Positions 19,847 through 31,077 of a stretch of DNA of 64,000 nt are shown piece by piece. A model generated the notes under the pieces. It did no database searches, was not told the origin of the DNA, and saw only the letters and a program-made list of their open reading frames with translations. Both the position numbers and the translations under genes were made by a program. Numbering within the stretch: the stretch's first letter is position 1; each line of letters starts with the position of its first letter. Source of the stretch: Gammaproteobacteria bacterium (lineage in GTDB: Bacteria; Pseudomonadota; Gammaproteobacteria; Pseudomonadales; Pseudohongiellaceae); NCBI GenBank assembly GCA_012960305.1, contig DUBM01000014.1, forward strand, positions 1 to 64,000, given 5' to 3'.

Positions 19847-19889
19847 GCTCTTCTTGCAGATCAATAAGCTCTTTCGGGCAAATCGTCTA

Positions 19890-19918
19890 CATACAAAAAA
19901 TGGGCCTTCGGCCCATTT
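19890..19918 (-). terminator. Terminator/attenuator hairpin between tRNA-fMet and rimP
   Basis: A perfect 9-bp inverted repeat AAATGGGCC / GGCCCATTT with a 3-base loop is followed on the minus strand by six T residues. It lies 50 bases after the tRNA-fMet 3' end and 45 bases before the rimP start, so it can end the tRNA transcript or leave part of it to run into rimP-nusA-infB. Confidence 0.75.
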
Positions 19919-19968
19919 CAAAATCTTCGCTACTTAGCCTAATTACAACTAAACAGAAAGCTTATGTT

Positions 19969-20045
19969 TGGTAGCGGGGGCAGGATTTGAACCTGCGACC
20001 TTCGGGTTATGAGCCCGACGAGCTGCCAGACTGCTCCACCCCGCA
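19969..20045 (-). tRNA. Initiator tRNA-fMet (CAT)
   Basis: A 77-base tRNA with encoded CCA. Anticodon CAT is at 20009-20011. The three G-C pairs of the anticodon stem that mark initiators (GGG...CCC) are present, as is the GGTGGAGCAG D-arm start. Position 1 is T and position 72 is T, a mismatch as required for initiators but not the usual C1-A72. It matches the metY position before rimP-nusA-infB. Confidence 0.97.
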
Positions 20046-20109
20046 ACAAATCTCTAAACTGGCTGACTTTCTTTAATCTAATTAGTTTTCTATAAGCCCT
20101 TGTTTTATA

Positions 20110-20148
20110 ACGAAAAAATTGTGATCGAGCTAAACTTGATCACAATTT
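20110..20148 (-). terminator. Hairpin with T-run downstream of the initiator tRNA promoter
   Basis: An 11-bp perfect inverted repeat (AAATTGTGATC / GATCACAATTT, 11-base loop) is followed on the minus strand by a T-run. It lies after tRNA-Leu, so it can end the secG transcript, but it also begins only about 8 bases after the predicted start of the tRNA-fMet transcript. Confidence 0.65.
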
Positions 20149-20155
20149 CACAAGG

Positions 20156-20192
20156 GGTGCGAATTATAAGGAGGAGTTGGGGCCAAGGTCAA
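20156..20192 (-). promoter_or_regulatory. Strong sigma-70 promoter for tRNA-fMet / rimP operon
   Basis: On the minus strand TTGACC (20192-20187) and TATAAT (20168-20163) are separated by 18 bases, and the bases after the -10 are GC-rich (TCGCACCCC), as in growth-rate-regulated stable RNA promoters. It is the only near-consensus promoter seen between tRNA-Leu and tRNA-fMet. Confidence 0.65.
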
Positions 20193-20273
20193 GAGATTAC
20201 GGGGCTTTCGAGCGAATTACGTAACTCATAGATTTAGCTGATTTGAGCTCGAATTCGCTCTTCGAGAGAATTC

Positions 20274-20359
20274 TGGTGCCGAAGGCCGGACTTGAACCGG
20301 CACGACCATAGGTCACTACCCCCTCAAGATAGCGTGTCTACCAATTCCACCACTTCGGC
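20274..20359 (-). tRNA. tRNA-Leu (GAG)
   Basis: An 86-base class II tRNA with long variable arm and encoded CCA. The anticodon stem-loop reads CTATC-TT-GAG-GG-GGTAG, so anticodon GAG decodes CUC/CUU. It starts 21 bases after the secG stop and is probably cotranscribed with it, as leuU is in E. coli. Confidence 0.97.
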
Positions 20360-20380
20360 AATTCTTCAGAAATCACGTAA

Positions 20381-20758
20381 TTATTGATCCGGTAACGAAG
20401 GCACATCACTTTGATCACTAGTCGCTGGAACTACATCTAACAGAGGAATGTCCGATTGAGAGTTTAGTGTCTCTTGCAAGATTTCTTCACTTACCACCGG
20501 CGAATTAGTTATTCCACCGATTCCAGATTGGTTCTTTGCAATTATTGCTAGAAAGAGACTTGTAACGAAAAATATGATCGCGGCTACTGTGGTAGCTTGA
20601 ACAAGAAAATTTCCACTACCTGATGCACCAAACACAGTTTGCGAAGCACCTGCGCCAAATGAGGCGCCAGCATCAGCTCCCTTACCATGTTGCAAGAGAA
20701 CCAGGCCAACGATAGCGATGGCGACGATTATGTGAACTACTGTTACTAGGGTTTCCAT
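20381..20758 (-). CDS. secG: Preprotein translocase subunit SecG
   Basis: A 125-residue inner-membrane protein of the SecYEG channel. Two membrane segments (about residues 3-21 and 53-75) flank the conserved cytoplasmic loop with GKGADAGASFGAGASQTVFG. The C-terminal tail is acidic and variable. It starts 5 bases after the tpiA stop and is followed by tRNA-Leu. Confidence 0.96.
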   Translation of the reverse strand: METLVTVVHIIVAIAIVGLVLLQHGKGADAGASFGAGASQTVFGASGSGNFLVQATTVAAIIFFVTSLFLAIIAKNQSGIGGITNSPVVSEEILQETLNSQSDIPLLDVVPATSDQSDVPSLPDQ

Positions 20759-20763
20759 GATTG

Positions 20764-21519
20764 CTAATCCGCACTATTACAAATGGATATGAATTCTTCA
20801 GCTTCTAACGAAGCGCCTCCCACCAATCCACCATCAATATCGGCTTGTTGGAACAATTCTCTGGCGTTCGTCGCTTTTACACTACCGCCATAAATAATTC
20901 TTACAGTCGCAGCGACGTCCTCTTTCTGTTTTCGCAAGTGATCGCGAATAGTCTTGTGGACATCTTGGGCTTGTTCTGGGCTTGCCGTCTTTCCTGTACC
21001 TATCGCCCAAATCGGTTCATAAGCAATCACCGAATTGGCAACAGCCTCAATCCCGACCTTATTAATAATCTCATCCAGCTGACCAAGTACCACCTGATCC
21101 GTAAGCTCTTGCTCTCTTTCTTCGAGAGTCTCACCCACACATAAGATAGGTGTTAAATCACTCGCCTGAACTTGTGCAAATTTTTCCGCAACCTCGGTAT
21201 CAGATTCATGGAATAACTGCCGCCTTTCGGAATGACCTACTATGACATAAACCAATTCACACTCCGCCAACATCTGCGCAGCTACTTCACCGGTATAAGC
21301 GCCTTCGCCGGCTCGGGCAACATTTTGTGCTCCAAGCTTAACTCTCGAAGACACTAAAATTTGTGCCGCATGGCCCAGGTATACATAGGTCGGACATACT
21401 CCAATTTCAACCGCACTGGTTAAATTTTCACTCCCAGCGATAACATCAGCAAGCAGATCTTCAAGCTGCGCCTTGGACCCGTGTAACTTCCAATTACCGA
21501 CAACCAATTTCTGACGCAT
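20764..21519 (-). CDS. tpiA: Triose-phosphate isomerase
   Basis: A 251-residue glycolytic enzyme that interconverts dihydroxyacetone phosphate and glyceraldehyde 3-phosphate. Catalytic His and Glu motifs are present: VGHSERRQ and AYEPIWAIGTGKTASPEQ. N-terminal VGNWKLHG holds the substrate Lys, although the family more often has NWKMN. It lies between glmM (90-base gap) and secG. Confidence 0.97.
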   Translation of the reverse strand: MRQKLVVGNWKLHGSKAQLEDLLADVIAGSENLTSAVEIGVCPTYVYLGHAAQILVSSRVKLGAQNVARAGEGAYTGEVAAQMLAECELVYVIVGHSERRQLFHESDTEVAEKFAQVQASDLTPILCVGETLEEREQELTDQVVLGQLDEIINKVGIEAVANSVIAYEPIWAIGTGKTASPEQAQDVHKTIRDHLRKQKEDVAATVRIIYGGSVKATNARELFQQADIDGGLVGGASLEAEEFISICNSAD

Positions 21520-21608
21520 GATTTTCTCGAGTGAGTAGCTACCAGCCCTATAAAACGGGCGCCAAGTCTAACCAAGTTAGATGGGTGTTGCAATAAAACG
21601 AGGATGCC

Positions 21609-22970
21609 TTAACTTGGACTACCAACCTCAGTGGCCACTATGTCCGAGAGCTCTTGTGCTAGCTTAGACACAATATCCATGTCCTCACCCTCTACCATTA
21701 CCCGCACTAATGGCTCTGTACCGGAAGGTCTAAGCAAAACTCGACCATTCTTTCCAAGCTTAGATTCAACGTCAGAGACAGCAGATTGCACTGCTTTATT
21801 TGCTACCAGATCGAAGTTGTTATCTAGAGGAACATTCACCATTGATTGAGGCAATTTGCGCATTTTGCTGCGCAAATCCGCTAGCGGCTGTTCACAATTA
21901 GCGATTGCAGCCAGGGCTTGTAGGGCTGATACGATTCCGTCTCCTGTAGTGGTGATATCAAGGCAGATAATATGACCTGACGACTCACCGCCTAGATCCC
22001 AACCTCGCTCCAACATACCTTGCATTACATGACGATCACCTACCGCTGTTCGCACAAAGGGAACATCCAGTGCATCAAGAGCCAGCTCTAAGCCTAGATT
22101 ACTCATAGAGGTTCCAACCACTCCACCGAAATCAACATTCTGCCGCCGCCGGTCACGGGCAATTACGTAAAGAATTTCGTCACCGTCGACAATATTGCCT
22201 AAATGATCAACCATAACAACACGATCACCATCACCATCGAAAGCGATGCCAATATCTGCTTTCTCTTCCAATACCGTGGCAACCAACCGTTCCGGGGAAG
22301 TCGAGCCATTCCCTTTATTGATATTTAAACCATCGGGAGTAACACCAATTGGTATTACTTTGGCACCGAGCTCTTCGAACACACTTGGAGCTATGTGATA
22401 AGTAGAGCCATGCGCGCAATCGACAACAATTTTTAGACCATTAAATTTTAAAGTTGAGCTAATAGTACTTTTGCAAAATTCTATATATCGACCTGCAGCA
22501 TCAGTAATTCGCGATGCCTTGCCGAGCAATTCAGGAGTAACAGTTGCAATATCTTTGGTCAGCTCTTGTTCAATTGCAAACTCTACTTCGTTAGGAAGTT
22601 TAGTGCCTTCGCTGGAGAAAAATTTTATGCCATTGTCTTGAAACGAATTATGGGATGCGCTAATAACAATTCCAGCTTGAGCTCGCAGGGTTCTCGTCAG
22701 ATAGGCAATTGCCGGAGTGGGCATGGGCCCCGTTAGATTGATGTCAACGCCGGCTGCAGTTACTCCCGCCTCGAGAGCGGCTTCGAACATGTAGCCAGAA
22801 ATTCTCGTATCTTTGCCAATTAAGATTTTATTACGACCATTGCCTTCACTCGCAAAGACTTTGCCTGCAGCCCACCCCAGTTTAAGCATAAAGTCTGGCG
22901 TAATGGGCGAGGTACCGACAGAGCCCCGAATTCCATCAGTACCAAAATATATTTTAGATTTAGCCACCAT
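21609..22970 (-). CDS. glmM: Phosphoglucosamine mutase
   Basis: A 453-residue cytoplasmic enzyme that converts glucosamine 6-phosphate to glucosamine 1-phosphate for UDP-GlcNAc, peptidoglycan and LPS. The phosphoserine loop VISASHNS (Ser106), the metal site DGDGDRV and the phosphate-binding [13 protein letters not shown] near the C-terminus are all present. It starts 13 bases after the folP stop, the common gammaproteobacterial pair. Confidence 0.98.
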   Translation of the reverse strand: MVAKSKIYFGTDGIRGSVGTSPITPDFMLKLGWAAGKVFASEGNGRNKILIGKDTRISGYMFEAALEAGVTAAGVDINLTGPMPTPAIAYLTRTLRAQAGIVISASHNSFQDNGIKFFSSEGTKLPNEVEFAIEQELTKDIATVTPELLGKASRITDAAGRYIEFCKSTISSTLKFNGLKIVVDCAHGSTYHIAPSVFEELGAKVIPIGVTPDGLNINKGNGSTSPERLVATVLEEKADIGIAFDGDGDRVVMVDHLGNIVDGDEILYVIARDRRRQNVDFGGVVGTSMSNLGLELALDALDVPFVRTAVGDRHVMQGMLERGWDLGGESSGHIICLDITTTGDGIVSALQALAAIANCEQPLADLRSKMRKLPQSMVNVPLDNNFDLVANKAVQSAVSDVESKLGKNGRVLLRPSGTEPLVRVMVEGEDMDIVSKLAQELSDIVATEVGSPS

Positions 22971-22983
22971 GTTGATCCATTTA

Positions 22984-23844
22984 TTAAACCTGCTGAAAAA
23001 ATGAGTTTACTCTAATTGCGTCCATGGTGGCAGCAACATCGTGAGTGCGGATGATGTTGGCACCTCCTATAAGCCCGTGGACTGCAGCGGTTATTGATCC
23101 TGCCAACCGTTGATCAACAGCTCTATCCACTAAATCACCGATCATCGATTTTCGAGATAGTCCGATAAGAATTGGAATGTCTAGTCGCGAAAAATTCGCC
23201 AGATTTTTCAGCAGCTCATAGTTGTTCTGTAACGTTTTCCCAAAGCCGAAGCCGGGATCGATGCAGAGCCTCTCTTTTTTGATACCTGCGGCACGACATT
23301 GGCCCACTCGTTCCTCAAGAAACCCATATACTTCATCGACTACATTTGCGTATTCAATAGTTTGTTGCATCGTGCGAGGCTCCCCCTGCATATGCATAAG
23401 ACAAATCGCCACTGAAGATTTTGCTAAGGCGGGAAGTACACCCTCTTCAGTTAAAGCACGGATGTCGTTTATCATCTCCGCACCTGCTGCTATCGCCGCC
23501 TTCATTACAACTGCGGAGCTAGTGTCAACTGAGATACATACATCAATGTTTGATCTAATTACCTCAACTATTGGAATCACGCGGCTCAGCTGCTCTTCTT
23601 CGGATACTGTCGCTGCGCCAGGACGAGTTGACTCACCACCAACATCCAAAATGAGTGCACCAGCAGCCACCATCCATTCGGCGCGCTGCAATGTTTTATT
23701 AAGGTCCACTTTAAAAATTGATTGATCTGACAGTTTCAGTTCAGAGCCATCGGAAAAGGAGTCGGGTGTGGCATTGATAATGCCCATGCAAACAGGAGAC
23801 GACAGATCAATTTGTCTATCTCCAGCTGTTAAGTTAGAAGTCAC
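22984..23844 (-). CDS. folP: Dihydropteroate synthase
   Basis: A 286-residue TIM-barrel enzyme of folate synthesis that joins p-aminobenzoate to hydroxymethyl-dihydropterin diphosphate; it is the target of sulfonamides. Signatures: [32 protein letters not shown] and GLSRKSMIG. It lies between ftsH (88-base gap) and glmM. Its substrate-making partner folK is also in this window at 37009. Confidence 0.97.
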   Translation of the reverse strand: MTSNLTAGDRQIDLSSPVCMGIINATPDSFSDGSELKLSDQSIFKVDLNKTLQRAEWMVAAGALILDVGGESTRPGAATVSEEEQLSRVIPIVEVIRSNIDVCISVDTSSAVVMKAAIAAGAEMINDIRALTEEGVLPALAKSSVAICLMHMQGEPRTMQQTIEYANVVDEVYGFLEERVGQCRAAGIKKERLCIDPGFGFGKTLQNNYELLKNLANFSRLDIPILIGLSRKSMIGDLVDRAVDQRLAGSITAAVHGLIGGANIIRTHDVAATMDAIRVNSFFQQV

Positions 23845-23932
23845 TTGAAGATCCTTGCCTTATGTAGCGGGCTCAGATACTTGATTTAGCTACTTGGCAC
23901 AGTAAAGTGCAGATAAAATAATAGACAATGCC

Positions 23933-25900
23933 TTAGTGTTCACCTGCCGGTCCACCAATTTTCCCCGAGCCTTTGGAGTCTTTTTCTTTCTTACCGGAGC
24001 TTTCGACCTCTTCAGTATTCATAGATCCAGCATCATTGTTATCTGAATCTGACCAATCTGCTGGTGGGCGAGGCTTCTTGCGTTCCATGAGGTCATTAAT
24101 CTGATCAGCATCAATCGTTTCATATTCCATTAATGCATCTTTCATCATGTCGAGAATATCTCGATTGCTCTCGAGAATTTTTGTCGCTTTGCCGTAGCAG
24201 ACATCGATAATTGCTCGTACTTCTTTGTCTATGGCTATTGCAGTGTCACTGGATACCGTCTTGGATTGCGAAGCTGCAGAGCGCCCAAGAAAAACCTCAC
24301 CCTCATCTTCTGAGTACAATAATGGTCCAAGCTTCTCCGAGAGGCCCCATTTGGTGACCATGTTTCGAGCAATCTCAGTGGCTCGTTGAATATCATTTGA
24401 AGCGCCAGTTGTCACACCTTCTTTACCCAAGGTCATCTCCTCGGCGACACGGCCACCGTAGAGGCTACAAATTTGACTGATGATGCTCTGACGGCTAAGA
24501 CTATAGCGATCTTCTTCAGGAAGAAACATAGTTACTCCCAGCGCTCTACCTCGAGGGATGATACTCACTTTGTAAACCGGATCATGCTCAGGCGACAGAC
24601 GGCCAACGATAGCGTGACCAGCCTCATGGTAGGCAGTATTCAGCCTTTCTTTTTCTGACATCACCATAGACTTGCGCTCTGCGCCCATCATGATTTTGTC
24701 TTTAGCTTTTTCGAACTCTTCCATAGACACCAGACGACGACCGGCTCTTGCTGCAAATAGCGCAGCCTCATTCACTAAGTTAGCGAGATCAGCACCAGAG
24801 AATCCAGGAGTGCCTCGGGCAATTACGCTCGCTACAACTCGATCATCAATTGGAACTTTGCGCATATGAACTTTTAGAATCTGCTCACGACCGCGAATAT
24901 CTGGTAAGCCGACTACCACCTGTCGGTCGAATCGACCAGGTCGTAACAAGGCAGGGTCCAATACATCAGGGCGGTTAGTTGCAGCTACGACAATAACGCC
25001 GTCGTTAACTTCGAAACCGTCCATTTCTACCAGCAATTGGTTCAAGGTTTGTTCACGTTCATCATGACCACCACCCAAACCGGCACCACGATGACGACCA
25101 ACCGCATCGATCTCATCTATGAAGATGATACAAGGCGCTTGTTTCTTAGCCTGTTCAAACATGTCCCGTACTCGGGAGGCTCCAACACCGACAAACATTT
25201 CAACAAAATCAGAACCAGAAATTGAAAAGAATGGGACTTTGGCTTCACCAGCAATAGCTCTAGCCAATAAGGTCTTACCAGTACCCGGTTGTCCAACCAT
25301 TAAAATGCCGCGAGGAATTTTCCCGCCCAAACGCTGGAATTTATCCGGCTCTCTTAAAAACTCAACGAGTTCCTGAACGTCTTCTTTAGCTTCATCTACG
25401 CCGGCAACATCAGCAAAAGTTATTTTAATCTGATCTTCACCAAGTAATTTGGCTTTACTCTTACCGAAAGACATCGGTCCGCCTTTGCCTCCGACACCAC
25501 CACCTTGCATCTGCCGCATGAAGAAAAAGAACAGAGCAATAATAATGAGAATTGGAAAGCTAGCCACGAGGAGTTGAGACCAAATGCTTTGCTGTTCCGG
25601 TTCATTAGCAATAACTTCGACATTATTATCGAACAGGTCATTCAATAGCTGGTCATCGCCAATCAGAGGCATAACCGTGCGAAATTGAGTGTCATCAGAC
25701 CGAATACCCGTGATATTGATACCCGCTAGTTCGACAGTGGTTACTCGGCCGGAGCGCACCTCTTTCACGAACTGAGAATAGTTAACAGTGTCATCTCTAG
25801 TTTCTTGGTTAACATTGTTGAAAACCATCAACAATACACCAGCAATGATCATCCAGAGAATCAGGTTTTTTGCCATATCATTCAAGGGTTTATCCCCCAA
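23933..25900 (-). CDS. ftsH: ATP-dependent zinc metalloprotease FtsH
   Basis: A 655-residue inner-membrane protease for membrane proteins and short-lived regulators. Two membrane segments (about 10-28 and 107-128) bracket a periplasmic domain; the AAA module has Walker A GQPGTGKT (203-210), Walker [11 protein letters not shown] and the second region of homology ([18 protein letters not shown]); the zinc site HEAGH lies near 425. A charged C-terminal tail is rich in Asp, Ser and Gly. It lies 135 bases after rlmE on the same strand, the usual pairing. Confidence 0.98.
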   Translation of the reverse strand: MGDKPLNDMAKNLILWMIIAGVLLMVFNNVNQETRDDTVNYSQFVKEVRSGRVTTVELAGINITGIRSDDTQFRTVMPLIGDDQLLNDLFDNNVEVIANEPEQQSIWSQLLVASFPILIIIALFFFFMRQMQGGGVGGKGGPMSFGKSKAKLLGEDQIKITFADVAGVDEAKEDVQELVEFLREPDKFQRLGGKIPRGILMVGQPGTGKTLLARAIAGEAKVPFFSISGSDFVEMFVGVGASRVRDMFEQAKKQAPCIIFIDEIDAVGRHRGAGLGGGHDEREQTLNQLLVEMDGFEVNDGVIVVAATNRPDVLDPALLRPGRFDRQVVVGLPDIRGREQILKVHMRKVPIDDRVVASVIARGTPGFSGADLANLVNEAALFAARAGRRLVSMEEFEKAKDKIMMGAERKSMVMSEKERLNTAYHEAGHAIVGRLSPEHDPVYKVSIIPRGRALGVTMFLPEEDRYSLSRQSIISQICSLYGGRVAEEMTLGKEGVTTGASNDIQRATEIARNMVTKWGLSEKLGPLLYSEDEGEVFLGRSAASQSKTVSSDTAIAIDKEVRAIIDVCYGKATKILESNRDILDMMKDALMEYETIDADQINDLMERKKPRPPADWSDSDNNDAGSMNTEEVESSGKKEKDSKGSGKIGGPAGEH

Positions 25901-26035
25901 CAGGTTACAGAGTAAGAACGGGAAAAATTGGCGAGCAACTGTCTGATTTCCAGTTACTCACTAAATTGTCGAGCTTTTGCCCAACTGCAGTTTTGTCGCT
26001 AATTCTAAAGTTTACACAAAATATTGCACGTAAAT

Positions 26036-26662
26036 TCAATTCTGACCTTTAAAACCGGCAGAAAGAAGATAAATTTCACTCGATCTGGCCCGTGATGCCT
26101 TCGGTTTACGTACTTTTACCGTGTTGAAACTTAATTTTAGTTCCTTTTGCAAAGCGTCGAGGCCCTCACCATGAAACACTTTCATCAATAGTGCTGCTCC
26201 GGGCTTAAGTACTACTTTCGCCATTTCGAGAGCTAATTCAGCTAGGCACATAGCTTGTGGTTGATCTATATCCCTGATTCCACTCATATTGGGGGCCATA
26301 TCAGATATTACAAGGTCTGCACGGATATCATCGAGTCGAGCCAAGACCTCATTCAGCACTGTCTCGTCAGTAAAATCCCCTTGGACAAATTCAACACCTG
26401 CCAGACTGTCCATTGGCAATATATCACTGGCTATCACTTTGCCTTTATGACCAACAAGTTCGGCAGCCACCTGCGACCAACCACCGGGTGCGGCCCCGAG
26501 ATCAACCACGGTCATTCCTGCTTCGATAATCCCGTCCTTCTTCTGCAGTTCCAATAATTTAAAACTGGCACGAGATCGGTAGCCTTCCTCCTGACTGCGC
26601 TTTACATAGGGGTCATCGAAATGCTCTTTCAGCCAACTTTTGCTGGTTTTGGATCTAGCCAT
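26036..26662 (-). CDS. rlmE: 23S rRNA 2'-O-ribose U2552 methyltransferase
   Basis: A 208-residue SAM-dependent enzyme that methylates U2552 of 23S rRNA late in 50S assembly. Motif I is [13 protein letters not shown], and the SDMAPNMSG catalytic motif and KVFHGEG follow. I choose the ATG at 26662 ([10 protein letters not shown]) because family members begin here; a longer frame to 26716 adds an unrelated 18-residue N-terminus. Upstream of ftsH; divergent from yhbY. Confidence 0.95.
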   Translation of the reverse strand: MARSKTSKSWLKEHFDDPYVKRSQEEGYRSRASFKLLELQKKDGIIEAGMTVVDLGAAPGGWSQVAAELVGHKGKVIASDILPMDSLAGVEFVQGDFTDETVLNEVLARLDDIRADLVISDMAPNMSGIRDIDQPQAMCLAELALEMAKVVLKPGAALLMKVFHGEGLDALQKELKLSFNTVKVRKPKASRARSSEIYLLSAGFKGQN

Positions 26663-26870
26663 GAATGACCTTGTCGCCTTGTAAAGAAAATTCTTTGAAA
26701 ATGTACATACCCACACTTACTTTCTAATTATAGAACAAGCTGACATTTTGCAGGGAAAAATATAACTGCGTTGTTAATAATATTGTTTAATCCTAACCAC
26801 TACGACATGCTAGAATCCGCAGCCTTCCTTCTAGACCCTAACAAGCAGACCGAAGAAGAATTCCTAAATC

Positions 26871-27182
26871 ATGACTCTAAGTAATGCAGATAAAAAACGT
26901 GTCCGATCGATCGGACACGACCTTAGCCCCGTCGTAACAGTCGCTCAGAAAGGCGTTACCGAAAACATAAAGACAGAAATTGAACGAGCCCTTAAAGAGC
27001 ATGAACTAATCAAAATTAAATTGATTACTGCAACGCGAGAAGAGAAAAAGTGCTTAGCCGATTCTCTTTGTCAGGAATTCTCCGCTGAATGCATTCAAAG
27101 TATAGGTCATGTGATCTTAGTTTATCGACCCTCGAAGAACTCTGATCCTCGATTGTCTAATATCAGGCGCAGCAAGAAATAG
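26871..27182 (+). CDS. yhbY: Ribosome assembly RNA-binding protein YhbY (CRM domain)
   Basis: A 103-residue protein that is one CRM RNA-binding domain; YhbY binds pre-50S particles. The KRVRSIGHDLSPVVTVAQKGVTEN opening and the basic surface (HELIKIKL) are family-typical. The usual GxxG-like loop (AQKG) is present. It is divergent from rlmE across about 150 bases and convergent with greA. Confidence 0.93.
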   Translation: MTLSNADKKRVRSIGHDLSPVVTVAQKGVTENIKTEIERALKEHELIKIKLITATREEKKCLADSLCQEFSAECIQSIGHVILVYRPSKNSDPRLSNIRRSKK

Positions 27183-27253
27183 GAATTTGCTCCAGCTTAC
27201 TAGCAAAGAGCGCTTGAGAAGCATGAAGCCAATATAAGCATAGAAAATTCGAG

Positions 27254-27727
27254 TTAGTGACAAACTGATTCAATTTCGAATTCGACATCTCCAGCCGGAG
27301 CGTTAACCACTACTTCATCACCTTCATGCTTGCCCATTATTGCTCGAGCAATCGGAGAAGCCACTGATATTTTCCCCGAACCGACATCAGCCTCATCTTC
27401 ACCAACTATCTGATAAGTAGCTTTGGCATCAGTACCCAAATTAATAAGTATAACCGTCGTGCCAAAGATAACCCTTCCGGTCGGTTCGATTTTACTGACA
27501 TCAATAATTTGCGAGTCAGAAAGCTTGCCCTCAATTTCCTTGATGCGACCTTCGCAAAAACTTTGTTGTTCTCGCGCGGCATGATATTCGGCATTCTCTT
27601 TCAGGTCCCCGTGCTCCCGAGCTTCAGCTATGGCCGCAATAATTTTTGGCCGAGTAACGGTTTTCAACTTAGTAACTTCTGCGCGGAGATTTTCAGCTCC
27701 TGCCACGGTCATTGGTACTTTTTGCAT
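27254..27727 (-). CDS. greA: Transcript cleavage factor GreA
   Basis: A 157-residue factor that rescues backtracked RNA polymerase by stimulating cleavage of the nascent RNA. The N-terminal coiled coil (about 10-75, tip with acidic residues in [10 protein letters not shown]) and the C-terminal FKBP-like domain ([18 protein letters not shown]) are complete. It follows carB by 83 bases on the same strand, the order seen in Pseudomonas. Confidence 0.97.
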   Translation of the reverse strand: MQKVPMTVAGAENLRAEVTKLKTVTRPKIIAAIAEAREHGDLKENAEYHAAREQQSFCEGRIKEIEGKLSDSQIIDVSKIEPTGRVIFGTTVILINLGTDAKATYQIVGEDEADVGSGKISVASPIARAIMGKHEGDEVVVNAPAGDVEFEIESVCH

Positions 27728-27810
27728 AGGGTTATCCTAGCTTAAAATTTGTTTGTGCTCGCGAGTGGACTTGCAGTTTGCGTTGGTGTGATTTCCCCGG
27801 TATGAAATCG

Positions 27811-30800
27811 TTAGTGCAATGCGGCGTGTAAATCTTGAATCGTATACACCGAATAGTTATTGCCAAATTCTAGCGCTTCACAGACCGCCAGAGCACCGGC
27901 GATTGTCGTTGTGCAGAAGACATTGTGTCTAAGCGCTGTTCTGCGAATAGTTGAAGAGTCTGCTATCGCCTGCTTACCTTCAGTGGTATTAAAAACTACC
28001 TGAATCTCATCATTTTTTAGCATATCGACTATATGAGGTCTACCTTCGGCCACCTTATTCACTCCGACCACTTCCAGACCAGCCGCTTCAATAACTTTGG
28101 CCGTACCATGAGTAGCAACCAGCTCGTAGCCTAGTGACTGGATTTTTCGAGCAACTTCGACCACGAATCGCTTATCAGGATCACGCACGCTAATGAATGC
28201 TCTACCTTGACCCTCGATGGCTTCACCAGCACCCATTTGTGCTTTCGAGTAGGCTTCAGCGAAGGTTTTTCCAACACCCATCACTTCGCCGGTGGATTTC
28301 ATTTCTGGTCCGAGTATCGGGTCGACACCCGGGAATTTGTTAAACGGAAACACAGCTTCTTTAACCGCAAAGGTATCTGGGATAATTTCACAGGTGAATC
28401 CTTGCTCCTTTAACGTGGTCCCAATCATGCAACGAGCTGCAACTTTCGCCAGTGACCTGCCGATACACTTGGAAACAAAAGGGACGGTTCGAGAAGCGCG
28501 TGGATTCACTTCGATAATGTAAATCTCTTCGTCCTGATAGGCGAGCTGAGTATTCATCAATCCGATAACACCGAGCTCCAATGCAAGACTTGAGACTTGC
28601 TCGCGAATTTTATTTTGAACTTCATAGGGGAGATTATAGGGCGGCAAGGAACAAGCAGAGTCTCCAGAGTGAATTCCTGCTTGCTCAATGTGCTGCATTA
28701 TGGCTCCCACAACTACCTGTTCTCCGTCACTCACTACATCGACATCAATTTCGATTGCCGAGCTAAGGAAGTAATCTAATAACACGGGGCTTTCGTTAGA
28801 TACCATAACCGCTTCGGCCATATATCGTCGCAATTCTGTCTCGTTGTATACAATTTCCATTGCCCGCCCACCCAAAACATAAGACGGCCGCACAACTAAA
28901 GGATAGGTAATATGCTTAGCCTGCTCGACGCTTTCTTCGACACTACGAACTGTTCGATTCGGCGGCTGTTTTAAATCCAATTTCTGAATAAGTTGCTGGA
29001 AGCGCTCACGATCTTCTGCTCTATCGATTGCATCTGGCGAGGTGCCAATAACAGGCACCCCCGCAGCTTCCAGCCGCTTTACCAGGTTGAGAGGTGTTTG
29101 ACCACCAAACTGAACGATAACCCCCGCCGGCTTTTCCAACTCGGCTATTTCAATTACATCTTCGAAAGTTAGTGGCTCGAAATACAAGCGGTCTGAAATA
29201 TTGTAATCAGTAGATACAGTCTCAGGATTACAGTTCACCATGATAGTCTCATAGCCATCTTCTCGCATAGCAAGCGCCGCATGAACGCAGCAATAATCAA
29301 ACTCGATGCCCTGGCCAATTCGATTTGGCCCCCCACCTAAGACCATTATTTTTTGACGACCAGAAGGCTTAGCTTCACATTCTTCTTCATAGGTGGAATA
29401 CATATATGCTGTCGCTGATACGAACTCAGCGGCGCAGGTATCGACACGTTTAAATACCGGCCGGACGTCAAGGTCATGACGCAACTTCTGCACATCTCTT
29501 TCCTTGACTTTAAGCAGTTGCGAGATGCGTTGGTCAGAAAAACCTTTGCGCTTTAAGCGAAACATTCCAGCCTTGTCTAAATCGGCGAGCTGCAGCTCTG
29601 ACACCCATTTCTCTTCAGCTATCAAATCTTCAATTTGAACCAGGAACCATGGATCAATCCCAGTCAGTTTGTTAATCGTATCGATACTCCAACCATGTCG
29701 GAAGGCATCCCCTATATACCAAATGCGCAGGGCGCCAGCCTCTGTCAATTCCCGCGTGAGAACCTCCTTAGCATTACTCAATTCGATATCCAGTATCGGA
29801 TCAAAACCACACATGCCAGTTTCCAAACCGCGCAAAGCTTTATGAAGTGACTCTTGTAAAGTTCGGCCAATAGCCATCACCTCACCGACAGATTTCATTT
29901 GAGTGGTAATGCGATCATTAGCTTCCGGAAATTTCTCAAAAGTGAAACGAGGTATTTTAGTAACAACATAATCGATAGTTGGTTCGAATGAAGCAGGTGT
30001 CACACCATCAGTTATTTCATTGCGGAGTTCGTCCAGGGAAAATCCGATTGCCAGCTTTGCCGCCACTCGGGCGATGGGAAAACCAGTCGCCTTGGAGGCC
30101 AGTGCCGAAGATCGTGACACTCGCGGATTCATTTCGATAATTACCAGTCGGCCATTCTCCGGATTAATTGCAAATTGAACATTTGAGCCACCGGTTTCAA
30201 CCCCAATTTCTCGCAACACTGCGATCGCAGCATTTCGTAAAATTTGATACTCCTTATCGGTAAGAGTTTGGGCAGGAGCTACTGTAATTGAATCGCCAGT
30301 GTGTATGCCCATAGCATCGATGTTTTCAATGGAGCACACGATAATACAATTGTCTTTACGATCTCTAACTACTTCTAGCTCATACTCTTTCCAACCAATG
30401 AGCGACTCATCAATCAGTAATTCTCTGGTGGGAGAGAGCTCTAACCCTCGAGCGCATATTTCTTCAAATTCTTCTTTGTTGTAAGCGATTCCACCACCAC
30501 TTCCACCCATGGTGAAGGAAGGTCGAATAACACAGGGCAAGCCAATTTCTTCCAATGCCTTCAGCGCTTGATCCATGTCGTGCGCCATCGCATGGTGAGG
30601 CGTTTCGAGTCCGATTGAGGTCATCGCATCATCGAATAACTCGCGATCTTCTGCTTTATCGATAGCCTCACAGCTGGCCCCGATTAACTCAACGTTATAT
30701 TTTTCCAGAATGCCATGGCGGTTCAGGTCCAGAGCACAATTCAATGCCGTTTGTCCGCCCATTGTCGGCAATATGGCATCTGGTTTTTCCTTGGCAATTA

Positions 30801-31029
30801 TTTTCTCAACTATCGGCCACTTGATCGGCTCAATATAAGTGGCATCAGCCATGGATGGGTCAGTCATAATCGTCGCAGGATTTGAGTTAACAAGAATTAC
30901 TCGATAACCCTCTTCTTTAAGCGCCTGACAAGCCTGAGCACCAGAATAATCGAATTCGCAGGCCTGACCGATAATGATAGGCCCGGCGCCGAGTATAAGA
31001 ATGCTATTTATGTCGTTTCTTTTTGCCAT
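27811..31029 (-). CDS. carB: Carbamoyl-phosphate synthase large subunit
   Basis: A 1072-residue subunit that makes carbamoyl phosphate from bicarbonate, ammonia and two ATP for arginine and pyrimidines. Two homologous ATP-grasp halves start with [22 protein letters not shown] and [20 protein letters not shown]; the allosteric MGS-like domain occupies about residues 935-1072, where UMP and ornithine act in E. coli. It starts 48 bases after carA, and the pair is likely controlled by the carA leader. Confidence 0.98.
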   Translation of the reverse strand: MAKRNDINSILILGAGPIIIGQACEFDYSGAQACQALKEEGYRVILVNSNPATIMTDPSMADATYIEPIKWPIVEKIIAKEKPDAILPTMGGQTALNCALDLNRHGILEKYNVELIGASCEAIDKAEDRELFDDAMTSIGLETPHHAMAHDMDQALKALEEIGLPCVIRPSFTMGGSGGGIAYNKEEFEEICARGLELSPTRELLIDESLIGWKEYELEVVRDRKDNCIIVCSIENIDAMGIHTGDSITVAPAQTLTDKEYQILRNAAIAVLREIGVETGGSNVQFAINPENGRLVIIEMNPRVSRSSALASKATGFPIARVAAKLAIGFSLDELRNEITDGVTPASFEPTIDYVVTKIPRFTFEKFPEANDRITTQMKSVGEVMAIGRTLQESLHKALRGLETGMCGFDPILDIELSNAKEVLTRELTEAGALRIWYIGDAFRHGWSIDTINKLTGIDPWFLVQIEDLIAEEKWVSELQLADLDKAGMFRLKRKGFSDQRISQLLKVKERDVQKLRHDLDVRPVFKRVDTCAAEFVSATAYMYSTYEEECEAKPSGRQKIMVLGGGPNRIGQGIEFDYCCVHAALAMREDGYETIMVNCNPETVSTDYNISDRLYFEPLTFEDVIEIAELEKPAGVIVQFGGQTPLNLVKRLEAAGVPVIGTSPDAIDRAEDRERFQQLIQKLDLKQPPNRTVRSVEESVEQAKHITYPLVVRPSYVLGGRAMEIVYNETELRRYMAEAVMVSNESPVLLDYFLSSAIEIDVDVVSDGEQVVVGAIMQHIEQAGIHSGDSACSLPPYNLPYEVQNKIREQVSSLALELGVIGLMNTQLAYQDEEIYIIEVNPRASRTVPFVSKCIGRSLAKVAARCMIGTTLKEQGFTCEIIPDTFAVKEAVFPFNKFPGVDPILGPEMKSTGEVMGVGKTFAEAYSKAQMGAGEAIEGQGRAFISVRDPDKRFVVEVARKIQSLGYELVATHGTAKVIEAAGLEVVGVNKVAEGRPHIVDMLKNDEIQVVFNTTEGKQAIADSSTIRRTALRHNVFCTTTIAGALAVCEALEFGNNYSVYTIQDLHAALH

Positions 31030-31077
31030 ATTTGCTTTTTGCTTACTTCCTTCAATAAATATTAAACAGAAGAGGTG

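Noticed and set aside
19847-19921. N-terminal extension of RimP
   Set aside because: The extension covers the tRNA terminator hairpin and does not resemble RimP; the start at 19846 has its own ribosome site.
20116-20148. TGTGATC...GATCACA taken as a CRP site
   Set aside because: CRP needs TGTGA-N6-TCACA; the spacing here is far larger, and the T-run fits a terminator hairpin.
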